This document shows positions 57,568-64,000 of a DNA stretch of 64,000 bases, piece after piece (the first letter of the stretch is position 1; each line of letters starts with the position of its first letter). Both the position numbers and the translations under genes were made by a program. The notes under the pieces were generated by a model. The model saw nothing but the letters and a program-made list of their open reading frames with translations. It was not told where the DNA came from and ran no database searches. The DNA comes from Pseudomonadota bacterium (GTDB lineage Bacteria > Pseudomonadota > Alphaproteobacteria > Rhizobiales > Rhizobiaceae). The stretch lies in contig JAEXYH010000093.1 in NCBI GenBank assembly GCA_023451735.1, positions 124,001 through 188,000 of the forward strand. The letters run 5' to 3'.

Positions 57568-57777
57568 ATGGACAGTCTTTTTCGTCATCTTCGACTGCCC
57601 TGCGGTTTCCTTAAGATGCTGGTCATGTCGGCTCTTGTTACTTGCGCCAGCCTGGTTTCGGGCGATGGCGTCTGGCGGGCTGCAGGGTTTGGTGTGATTT
57701 CTCTTGTCCTGATGCAGGTCGGTTATTTCGGTGCTGTCCTCGCCCTGTCTGTTGCGGAAAAGAACCGTCGCAGGTGA
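57568..57777 (+). CDS. ExoX-like small membrane protein (69 aa)
   Basis: Resembles the short rhizobial exopolysaccharide production repressors (ExoX family): a basic N-terminus, two membrane helices (MLVMSALVTCASLVS; GFGVISLVLMQVGYFGAVLALSV) with the typical QVGYF block and a short basic end (EKNRRR). GGGGG lies 6 bases before ATG 57568. ExoX acts post-translationally on the first glycosyltransferase of succinoglycan synthesis; no exo genes are in this window. A CtrA-type site overlaps its promoter region. Confidence 0.65.
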   Translation: MDSLFRHLRLPCGFLKMLVMSALVTCASLVSGDGVWRAAGFGVISLVLMQVGYFGAVLALSVAEKNRRR

Positions 57778-57788
57778 TTGCCTCCGTT

Positions 57789-57878
57789 TCAGATCAGCGA
57801 CCACACCAATGCGAAAAGGCCCGTAAGCCACGCGATGGTCGCAACTGCGACGCAGACGAGAAATAGTTTTATGCGCAT
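57789..57878 (-). CDS. Membrane micro-protein (29 aa)
   Basis: A 30-codon reading frame that encodes one hydrophobic helix: RIKLFLVCVAVATIAW, then LTGLFALVWSLI. It has a very good Shine-Dalgarno sequence, AGGAGGA, 6 bases before the ATG at 57878. That sequence is half of a perfect 6-bp inverted repeat (57885-57900), so translation may be controlled. It is convergent with the ExoX-like gene and 11 bases from it. Unknown function; similar single-helix proteins often modulate transporters or kinases. Confidence 0.55.
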   Translation of the reverse strand: MRIKLFLVCVAVATIAWLTGLFALVWSLI

Positions 57879-57884
57879 GCTTTC

Positions 57885-57900
57885 TCCTCCTATTGGAGGA
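57885..57900 (-). promoter_or_regulatory. Hairpin sequestering the ribosome-binding site of the micro-protein
   Basis: On the minus strand TCCTCC-AATA-GGAGGA forms a 6-bp stem with a 4-base loop, and the 3' arm is the Shine-Dalgarno sequence itself. Melting would expose it. Confidence 0.5.
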
Positions 57901-58146
57901 AATAGGCGACATGCCGGGATCGGCAATCGTATTCTAGCGCCGACTTTCCCTCTTTTTTGCCAAGGTTAACCGGCGCCGAAAGCCCTAGCGCTCGGCCATG
58001 CGCGGGTTGCCGTGGCGATATCACCTCTCAAATTGTGATTTGAAAATAAGCACTCAAAATATTGATGATTAAATGTGCAAAAGGCACTTGCGCGGTTGAT
58101 GCTTTGTCGCTTTCTATGAGGCAATAACAACCAGCAGGGGAATTGA

Positions 58147-59178
58147 ATGCTGACGCGCAGATATCTGACCAAACTTGCAACCGCCGCCACGCTGGCATTG
58201 ACTGCAGGCCTTGCAGCTCCGGCATTCGCCGAAACGGCCATCAAGTTCACGCTCGACTGGAAATTCGAAGGCCCGGCCGCGGGTTTCCTGCTGGCCGTGG
58301 ACAAGGGATATTTCAAGGAAGAAGGCTTGGCCGTCACGATCGACACCGGCAATGGCTCGGTCGAGGCCATTCCGCGGGTCGCCACCGGCACTTACCAGAT
58401 GGGTTTCGGCGACATCAACTCGCTGATCAAGTTCCTCGATGAGGACCCGTCGCAGAAGATCAAGGCGGCGATGATGATCTATGAGCGCCCGACCTTCGCG
58501 GTCGTCGGCCGCAAGTCGCTTGGCGTCACCGGTGACCCGAAGTCGCTCGAAGGCAAGAAGCTCGGCGCCCCGCCGCCGGATGGTGCGTTTGCCCAGTGGA
58601 AGGCCTTCAAGGAAGTGGCCAAGATCGACGACAGCAAGATCGCCATCGAATCCATCGGCTTTCCGGTACGCGAACCGATGCTCGCCAAGGGCGATGTCGA
58701 TGCCGTCTTCGGTTTCGCCTTTTCCGTCATCCTCAACCTGAAGGCTCAGGGCATCGCAGATGACGATATCGCCACCATCCTGATGGCCGAACACGGGTTG
58801 AATCTCTACGGTAACTCGGTGCTGGTAAATACCGATTTCGCCAAGGAAAACCCGGAAGCCGTCAAGGGCTTCATGAAGGCACTGGCGAAAGGTTTTGCCG
58901 CCGCCGTCGCCAATCCGCAGGAAGGCGTCGACGCGGTCTTGAAGCGCAACGAGACGCTCAATCCGGAGATCGAGCTTGAGCGCCTGAACATGGCCAACGC
59001 CATGAACATCAAGACGCCTTACGTGGTCGAAAACGGCTTTGGCGGTGTCGACATGACAAGGCTTTCGGCTTCAATCGAAACGCTGAAGATCTCCATGGGG
59101 CTGAAGGGCGCGGTCAAGGCCGAACAGGTGTTTGACGCCAGCTTCCTGCCGGAAAAGGCGGAGCGGATGCTGCCGTAA
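58147..59178 (+). CDS. NMT1/THI5-type ABC substrate-binding protein
   Basis: A 343-residue periplasmic binding protein with a twin-arginine-like signal peptide (LTRRYLTKLATAATLAL ... AFA). The mature part begins ETAIKFTLDWKFEGPAAGF, has KGYFKEEGLAVTIDTGNGS and FGDINSLIKFL, typical of the SsuA/THI5/NMT1 family that binds sulfonates, pyrimidines or nitrate-like ligands. It heads an ABC operon with ATPase and permease; a mosaic repeat intervenes. GGGGA lies 6 bases before the ATG. Ligand unknown. Confidence 0.9.
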   Translation: MLTRRYLTKLATAATLALTAGLAAPAFAETAIKFTLDWKFEGPAAGFLLAVDKGYFKEEGLAVTIDTGNGSVEAIPRVATGTYQMGFGDINSLIKFLDEDPSQKIKAAMMIYERPTFAVVGRKSLGVTGDPKSLEGKKLGAPPPDGAFAQWKAFKEVAKIDDSKIAIESIGFPVREPMLAKGDVDAVFGFAFSVILNLKAQGIADDDIATILMAEHGLNLYGNSVLVNTDFAKENPEAVKGFMKALAKGFAAAVANPQEGVDAVLKRNETLNPEIELERLNMANAMNIKTPYVVENGFGGVDMTRLSASIETLKISMGLKGAVKAEQVFDASFLPEKAERMLP

Positions 59179-59201
59179 GAGGCGAAAGCGGGTGAGGGAG
59201 C

Positions 59202-59387
59202 TTATCCCCTCACCAACAAAATCTAAGACTTAGCCTTTGGCTAAGATCTCGATTTTGTAACCTCTTCTACAAAGGGAGAGGTAAGGCGCCGAGTTTGCCT
59301 CACCGGTATCTCTCCCCTTGTGGGAGAGAAAGCGATTTCAGCATCTTAGCTTCAGCTAAGTGCTAGAAATCGCAAGTGAGGGGATAG
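59202..59387. repeat. Palindromic mosaic element, copy B
   Basis: 186 bp with the same order of parts as 35556-35741: TATCCCCTCAC end, left hairpin (ACAAAATC ... CTTAGCC/GGCTAAG ... GATTTTGT), central CTCTCCCCTTGTGGGAGAG region, right hairpin (GCGATTTC ... CTTAGC/GCTAAG ... GAAATCGC), and the AAGTGAGGGGATAG end. The left stem differs in sequence from copy A but stays paired. It separates the binding-protein and ATPase genes of one ABC operon. Confidence 0.88.
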
Positions 59388-59422
59388 CCACGGCATTCGA
59401 CGCATAACGAAAGAACACCCCC

Positions 59423-60211
59423 ATGGCACACCTCGTTTCCATCGATGACGTCGACATGCGCTATGGCGGCGCGGATGGCACGCTTGCTGTCTCCGGCCTC
59501 ACCATGCGCGTCGACAAGGGCGATTTCGCCGCTGTTGTCGGGCCGTCCGGTTGCGGCAAGTCCACGCTGATGAAGCTCGTCACTGGCCTGCATATCCCGC
59601 AGGTCGGCACCGTCATCGTCGCCGGTCAGCATGTGACGCAACCCGTCTCTATCGTCGGCATGGCGTTTCAGAACCCGACCATGCTGCCCTGGCGCACGAC
59701 GCTGGAAAACATCCTCCTGCCTCTCGAAATCGTCGAAAGACATCGGCATCGCCTGCGCGCCAACAAGAAGGAATACATCGAGAAGGCCGAGCATCTTCTT
59801 GAACTCGTCGGCCTGAAAGGGTTTGGTCAAAAATTCCCCTGGCAGCTTTCGGGCGGCATGCAGCAGCGCGCCAATCTGTGTCGTGCGCTCATCCACGAAC
59901 CCGAACTCTTGATGCTCGACGAACCCTTCGGCGCGCTCGATGCCTTTACCCGCGAGGAACTGTGGTGCGTCATCCGCGATCTTCATGCGGCGCAGGGTGT
60001 CACCATCGTTCTCGTCACCCACGATCTGCGTGAAGCGGCCTTTCTCGCCGACAAGATTTTCGTCATGAGCGCGCGCCCCGGCCGCATCCTCAAGGAACAT
60101 CGCGTGCCCTTCGAGCGGCCCCGCGATCTGGAGATCATGTATGAAAGCAGGTTCAACGACCTCGTGCACCAGCTGCACGGAGAGATCGCGGCAGCGAGGG
60201 TGACGGCATGA
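59423..60211 (+). CDS. ABC transporter ATP-binding protein
   Basis: A 262-residue cytoplasmic ATPase: Walker A GPSGCGKST, Q-loop in AFQNPTMLPWRTTLEN, signature LSGGMQQRANLCRAL, Walker B LLMLDEPFGALD and the switch His in LVTHDLREAAFLAD. It belongs to the SsuB/TauB group and pairs with the NMT1-type binding protein and the permease. The permease start overlaps its stop by 4 bases. The ribosome-binding site is weak. Confidence 0.94.
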   Translation: MAHLVSIDDVDMRYGGADGTLAVSGLTMRVDKGDFAAVVGPSGCGKSTLMKLVTGLHIPQVGTVIVAGQHVTQPVSIVGMAFQNPTMLPWRTTLENILLPLEIVERHRHRLRANKKEYIEKAEHLLELVGLKGFGQKFPWQLSGGMQQRANLCRALIHEPELLMLDEPFGALDAFTREELWCVIRDLHAAQGVTIVLVTHDLREAAFLADKIFVMSARPGRILKEHRVPFERPRDLEIMYESRFNDLVHQLHGEIAAARVTA

Positions 60212-61044
60212 CGATCACGACCGAAAACTCCGGCACAACGCCCGCTGTTGCCCAGAAGGCCGCTGCCGCAAAACATCCCGCCCGCATCAACTGGGTCAAG
60301 GCTGCTCCGTGGCTCTTCACCCTCGGTCTGTTCCTTTTCTGGGAATTGCTGGTCCGCGGTCTCGGCATGCCGGTGACGATCCTGCCGGCGCCGAGCCGTA
60401 TCTTTCAGGCGGTCGTGCAATACTGGTCGCCGCTTCTGAAGAACTCGGCCCAGACGCTGTTCACCACCACGCTCGGTTTCGGCCTGGCGGTGGTCGGCGG
60501 TCTGGCAATCGGCCTGTTCATTGGCTGGTCGAAGACGATCTATGCCGGGCTCTACCCGATCATGATCGGCTTCAATGCCATCCCCAAGGTGGCCGTCGTT
60601 CCGATCCTGGTCATCTGGTTCGGCATCGGCACCATTCCGGCCGTCATCACTGCCTTCCTCATCTCCTTCTTCCCGATCGTCGTGAATGTCGCAACGGGCC
60701 TCGCCACCATCGAGCCGGAAACGGAGGACGTGCTGCGGGCGCTCGGGGCAAAGAAGCTCGATATCATGCTGAAGGTCGGCATCCCGCGCTCTATGCCCTA
60801 TTTCTTCGGTTCGCTGAAGATCGCCATCACGCTTGCCTTCGTCGGCTCGGTGCTGAGCGAAACGGTGGCGTCGAACTACGGCCTCGGCAACATGATGGCG
60901 TCGGCCCAGAGTCAGTTCAACGTGCCGCTGGTCTTTGCCGGCCTGCTTGCGCTCGCCATCGAAGGCATCGCCATGTATTCGCTGATGGCCTGGATCGAAC
61001 GCCGCATGACCGGCTGGGCGCATCGCTCGACCATGGCAAACTGA
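60208..61044 (+). CDS. ABC transporter permease
   Basis: A 278-residue inner-membrane permease of the SsuC/TauC type with six helices; the EAA loop is EDVLRALGAKKLDIMLKVGIPRS, the contact site for the ATPase, followed by SLKIAITLAFVGSVLSE. A charged N-terminus of about 30 residues precedes helix 1. Start overlaps the ATPase stop (ATGA). Completes a three-gene importer. Confidence 0.93.
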   Translation: MTITTENSGTTPAVAQKAAAAKHPARINWVKAAPWLFTLGLFLFWELLVRGLGMPVTILPAPSRIFQAVVQYWSPLLKNSAQTLFTTTLGFGLAVVGGLAIGLFIGWSKTIYAGLYPIMIGFNAIPKVAVVPILVIWFGIGTIPAVITAFLISFFPIVVNVATGLATIEPETEDVLRALGAKKLDIMLKVGIPRSMPYFFGSLKIAITLAFVGSVLSETVASNYGLGNMMASAQSQFNVPLVFAGLLALAIEGIAMYSLMAWIERRMTGWAHRSTMAN

Positions 61045-61122
61045 AGGGGAGGCGGTTGACCGACCGTCGCTCTTTCGCCTTGGAATGAATCTCTTAGGCA
61101 CTCTTTCACAAGTCGTGATTAG

Positions 61123-62106
61123 ATGCTTGGCGACGAACATCATTCTGAGGGCATGAAGGCCTTGGACGAAAACATGACGATGGTGCAGGCGGTGCAGCTG
61201 ATGGAAGCTGCCGGCGTCTGCGTGGCCGTGTATGATCATGAGGACCGGTTGCGTTATGCCAACCGGGCCTTTCGCGCGGCATGGTTCATAGAAGAGGGTG
61301 AACGACCGCTCTGGCCCGACCTGATGCGTCGCAATTTCCTCGCAAGGCGCGGCACGGTCATCAAGGTCGAGGATTTCGAAGCCTGGCTGGCTTCCACCGT
61401 GTCGCGTCGCGGCAAGGCCGGTTTCCGCGCCTTCGAGACCGACCTGCATGACGGCCGCTGGCTATGGATGACCGAGACCATGCAGGCCGATGGCTGGATG
61501 CTCTGTGTGGCCAGCGACATCACCTCGATCCGCTCCGACGAACGCAGCCTGCGGCAGGACCGCGACGATGCGATCAAGGCGTCGCAGACCGACGAGCTGA
61601 CCGGCATCCCCAGCCGCCGTTTCGTCATGGCCAAGCTGAACGACATGCTGGCCGCCCGGCACGGTGATCGAGAAGCGGGATATGTCGGCTGTGTGGCCGT
61701 GCTCGACATCGACAATTTCAAATATATCAACGACCGTTTCGGCCATTTCGTCGGCGATGCGGTGCTGAAGGATTTTGCCGCCACCCTGCAGCAGCATGTC
61801 CGCAAGACCGATGTTCTGGGCCGTGTCGGCGGTGAGGAATTCGTCCTTCTACTGCCCAATACCGCACCGGAAGACGCCGAAGTGATTCTTGGCCGGATGC
61901 TGGAAGCGGTTCGTGTCTCCCGGCCGCTGGCCGACCAGGTGAGCTTCCGCTACACCTTTTCCGCCGGTCTTGCCGGTGCAAGGGCGACCGACAGGCAGGA
62001 CGATGTCTATCGCCGCGCCGACCTGGCGCTCTACGCCGCAAAGATGCGCGGCCGCGACCAGATCGGCATCGATCCCGCAACAAGGCTCGGTGACGCTGTC
62101 GACTGA
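61123..62106 (+). CDS. PAS-GGDEF diguanylate cyclase
   Basis: A 327-residue soluble protein: PAS-like sensor (about 20-140, GVCVAVYDHEDRLRYANRAF), a coiled-coil linker (SLRQDRDDAIKASQTDELTG), then a GGDEF domain with active site GGEEF (236-240) and an intact inhibitory site R227-K-T-D230 five residues before it. It should make cyclic di-GMP, limited by product. The start at 61123 has a poor ribosome-binding site; ATG 61153 is possible. It lies after the ABC operon by 78 bases. Confidence 0.92.
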   Translation: MLGDEHHSEGMKALDENMTMVQAVQLMEAAGVCVAVYDHEDRLRYANRAFRAAWFIEEGERPLWPDLMRRNFLARRGTVIKVEDFEAWLASTVSRRGKAGFRAFETDLHDGRWLWMTETMQADGWMLCVASDITSIRSDERSLRQDRDDAIKASQTDELTGIPSRRFVMAKLNDMLAARHGDREAGYVGCVAVLDIDNFKYINDRFGHFVGDAVLKDFAATLQQHVRKTDVLGRVGGEEFVLLLPNTAPEDAEVILGRMLEAVRVSRPLADQVSFRYTFSAGLAGARATDRQDDVYRRADLALYAAKMRGRDQIGIDPATRLGDAVD

Positions 62107-62115
62107 TCGTCCTGC

Positions 62116-62985
62116 TCAAAGCCGTCCGGCAACCGCAGAGCCTGCCAGTTCGGGCAGGACCGCGCGGATGTGCTCGCCCAGCATCGAGGCAACGGAGGAG
62201 GGCCGGCTTTCGGCAAATTCGAGCGCAATCCCGATCCGAGGCAGGTCGGGCAATCCGTCCGAGACGATGTGGAGGTCCGGCGGCACCGCCGTTTCAGTGA
62301 GCACGCTGACGGCGTGCCCCGCACGGGTAATCGCGATCAGCCCGGCAAGGCTGTCGCTGGCAAAGGCGACCCGGTAGCGACGCCCCACCGCTTCCATCGC
62401 ATCGCAGGCGGCGCGGTAGTCGAGCGTCGTCGGGGCAGAGAGCGCCAAAGGCAGGATCTCGTTGGAAAGGACCAGCGTCTTCGGCTGGTCCGCCACCCAG
62501 ACGAAGCGCTCGCGACGGATCACCGCCTCGTCTTCGGGATCTGGCAGCGACACCAGCGCCATGTCGATCTGCCGCCGGGTGAGAAGCGGGCGAAGCCCGA
62601 TCGTCGGGGCGCAGACGAGCCTCAGCTCCACCTGCGGATTGGCGGCGCAAAAACCTTTCAAGAGTTCCGGCACGAAGGCGAGCGCGTAATCTTCCGGGCA
62701 GCCGAGACTGACCGAGCCTTTCAGCACAGTGCCGCCGAGATCGGCCAGGATATCGTCGTGCCGGGCGATCAGCTGTTCCGCATGGGAAACCAGCCTTTCG
62801 CCCGCGGCCGTCAGCCGCACGCCGGCGCCGGTGCGATGCAGAAGCGGCTGCCCGACCTGATCCTCCAGCCGCTGCATCTGCATGCTCAGCGCCGACTGGG
62901 TGCGCCCCACCTGCGCCGAGGCAAGGCTGATCGAGCCGGTGCGGGCAATGGTGATGAAGTTTTTCAGAAGCGCAAGATCGAGCAT
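62116..62985 (-). CDS. dgdR: LysR-family regulator, DgdR-like
   Basis: A 289-residue LTTR: winged helix at residues 4-62 (LALLKNFITIARTGSISLAS, RTQSALSMQMQRLEDQVG) and effector domain from KGSVSLGCPEDYA. It is divergent from dgdA, the same arrangement as the known dgdR-dgdA pair of Burkholderia cepacia. A 14-bp palindrome and a second ATTG...CAAT dyad lie in the 109-base region between them. Symbol by context. Confidence 0.82.
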   Translation of the reverse strand: MLDLALLKNFITIARTGSISLASAQVGRTQSALSMQMQRLEDQVGQPLLHRTGAGVRLTAAGERLVSHAEQLIARHDDILADLGGTVLKGSVSLGCPEDYALAFVPELLKGFCAANPQVELRLVCAPTIGLRPLLTRRQIDMALVSLPDPEDEAVIRRERFVWVADQPKTLVLSNEILPLALSAPTTLDYRAACDAMEAVGRRYRVAFASDSLAGLIAITRAGHAVSVLTETAVPPDLHIVSDGLPDLPRIGIALEFAESRPSSVASMLGEHIRAVLPELAGSAVAGRL

Positions 62986-63005
62986 CGGTGTCGAGATATC
63001 AGGAA

Positions 63006-63033
63006 AATCGATATCGATTGAAATACTATCAAT
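63006..63033. promoter_or_regulatory. Candidate LysR-type operator between dgdR and dgdA
   Basis: The perfect 14-bp palindrome AATCGATATCGATT (63006-63019) overlaps the dyad ATTG-N9-CAAT (63017-63033). Both fit the LysR-type T-N11-A style recognition and lie between the divergent starts. Confidence 0.55.
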
Positions 63034-63094
63034 TGGACTGGAGCGCCAGCCGCTTGTTACCCTCCTGCAAAATCACCACCAGAGGGAAAACAAT

Positions 63095-64000
63095 ATGGAA
63101 AACGCTGCAAAGGCAGTCACGTCGCTGAACGACGATCCGGCTTTCTGGGCCGATGCCGACAAGCATCTGACCCGCTACGGGCCGGCCTTCGAGGATGTCA
63201 TCATCGAGCGTGCCGAAGGAAGTTTTGTATATGACGCGGATGGCCGCGCCATTCTCGATTTCACCTCCGGCCAGATGAGCGCCCTGCTGGGCCACACCCA
63301 CCCGGATATCGTCTCGACCGTCAACCGGCAGATGGCCTCCGTTGCGCACCTGTTTTCCGGCATGCTGTCGCGTCCGGTGGTGGAACTGGCGGCACGGCTG
63401 GCGGCGCTCGCGCCCGGTCTCGATCGCGTCCAGCTTTTGACCACGGGTGCCGAATCCAACGAGGCGGCGATCCGCATGGCAAAGCTCGTCACCGGCGGGC
63501 ACGAGATCGTCGCCTTCGCCCAGAGCTGGCACGGCATGACGGGTGCCGCGGCGTCCGCCACCTACAGCGCCGGCCGCAAGGGTTATGGCCCGGCAACGGC
63601 CGGATCCTTCGCCATTCCCGCGCCGAACGCCTATCGTCCGCGCTTCAGGAACCCGGACGGATCGAACGACTGGCAGGCGGAACTGGATGATGCCTTCCAC
63701 CTGATCGACAACCAGTCGACCGGCAATCTGGCGGCCTTCATCGCCGAGCCGATCCTGTCTTCCGGTGGTATTCTCGAACTGCCGCTCGGCTACCTCGCGG
63801 CCTTGAAGAAGAAATGCGAGGAGCGCGGCATGCTGCTGATCCTCGACGAGGCCCAGACCGGCATCGGCCGTACCGGCAACATGTTCGCCTTCCAGCGGGA
63901 CGGCGTCACACCCGACATCATGACCCTGTCGAAGACGCTCGGCGCCGGCCTGCCGCTCGCCGCCGTCATGACCAGCGCGGAAGTCGAGCAGAAGGCGTTC
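63095..64000 (+). CDS. dgdA: 2,2-dialkylglycine decarboxylase (3' end outside window)
   Basis: The first 302 codons of a class III PLP enzyme. The visible sequence follows the Burkholderia dialkylglycine decarboxylase with an 8-residue shift: Gln60 (Gln52 there, in TSGQMSALLGH), Trp146 (138), Asp251 (243, in DEAQTGIGRTG) and the PLP Lys280 (272, in LSKTLGAGLPLAA). These residues together mark a decarboxylase-transaminase acting on 2,2-dialkylglycines such as 2-aminoisobutyrate, giving a ketone and CO2, then making alanine from pyruvate. GAGGG lies 8 bases before the ATG. Confidence 0.93.
   Translation, partial: MENAAKAVTSLNDDPAFWADADKHLTRYGPAFEDVIIERAEGSFVYDADGRAILDFTSGQMSALLGHTHPDIVSTVNRQMASVAHLFSGMLSRPVVELAARLAALAPGLDRVQLLTTGAESNEAAIRMAKLVTGGHEIVAFAQSWHGMTGAAASATYSAGRKGYGPATAGSFAIPAPNAYRPRFRNPDGSNDWQAELDDAFHLIDNQSTGNLAAFIAEPILSSGGILELPLGYLAALKKKCEERGMLLILDEAQTGIGRTGNMFAFQRDGVTPDIMTLSKTLGAGLPLAAVMTSAEVEQKAF

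Noticed and set aside
59983..61449. Long minus-strand frame (nearly 490 codons) across the ABC permease and GGDEF genes
   Set aside because: It crosses two clear genes and an intergenic region; the translation is rich in Arg, His and Asp, as expected for antisense of GC-rich genes.
1..64000. tRNA, rRNA, CRISPR arrays, insertion sequences, prophage or toxin-antitoxin islands
   Set aside because: I looked for conserved RNA arms, regular direct repeats, transposase motifs and phage genes on both strands and found none. The only repeats are the short palindromic mosaic elements.

Overview
The window is a gene-dense, GC-rich chromosomal stretch from an alphaproteobacterium of the order Rhizobiales, most likely family Rhizobiaceae. 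This rests on a MucR/Ros regulator, a seven-gene Mrp (Pha-type) antiporter operon, rhizobial DUF families (DUF930, DUF1491, DUF2336, DUF5330, DUF6456), an ExoX-like small protein, and palindromic mosaic repeats of the kind found between rhizobial genes. I do not assign a genus. I saw no rRNA, tRNA, CRISPR array, insertion sequence or prophage gene.

Layout. 1-7.2 kb: end of a Co/Ni efflux pump (dmeF), an unknown gene behind a CtrA-type site, oligopeptidase B, small membrane proteins, a DadA-like oxidase and an AI-2E family transporter. 7.2-16 kb: metabolic and stress genes (VOC protein, universal stress protein behind an FNR/FixK box, HlyIII, acetyltransferase, cupin, LysR/SDR pair, aldose epimerase, beta-carbonic anhydrase, bestrophin, MsrB). 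16.1-22.4 kb: mrpABCDEFG, where MrpF carries a long basic tail. 22.8-29.4 kb: mucR, a stand-alone DnaA domain IV-like protein coupled to a DUF6456 gene, sufE, DUF5330, then a PAS histidine kinase overlapping a peptidoglycan-binding protein. 29.5-35.5 kb: small exported proteins (glycine zipper, EF-hand, lipoprotein), DUF1491/DUF2336, a gene broken by one base, and a DUF1254/DUF1214 pair.

35.7-43.5 kb: a class A penicillin-binding protein, a YcgN protein, a LuxR-type regulator and the copper operon copA-cueR-copZ behind a CueR-type promoter. 43.5-49.1 kb: NudI, acetyltransferases, a DMT transporter, a P-loop kinase-like protein and an Omp25-like porin. 49.3-54 kb: soxR with a SoxR box facing an MFS exporter, and a MocR regulator facing a DMT transporter. 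54-58 kb: a cold-shock gene with a long leader, small conserved proteins, an ankyrin protein, an ExoX-like protein and a 29-residue membrane peptide whose ribosome-binding site lies in a hairpin. 58.1-64 kb: an NMT1/THI5-type ABC importer, a PAS-GGDEF protein, and dgdR/dgdA (2,2-dialkylglycine decarboxylase, cut by the right edge).

The main themes are metal and redox homeostasis under MerR-family control, ion and pH homeostasis, envelope biogenesis, and regulators linked to the alphaproteobacterial cell cycle (CtrA-type sites, a DnaA box, a DnaA-like DNA-binding protein, MucR, a PleC/PdhS-like kinase). The best leads are a mosaic repeat translated in frame inside CopA, two structured repeats with compensatory changes placed inside co-directional gene groups, the DnaA-IV-like/DUF6456 pair, the frameshifted coiled-coil gene, and the micro-protein with a sequestered ribosome-binding site.
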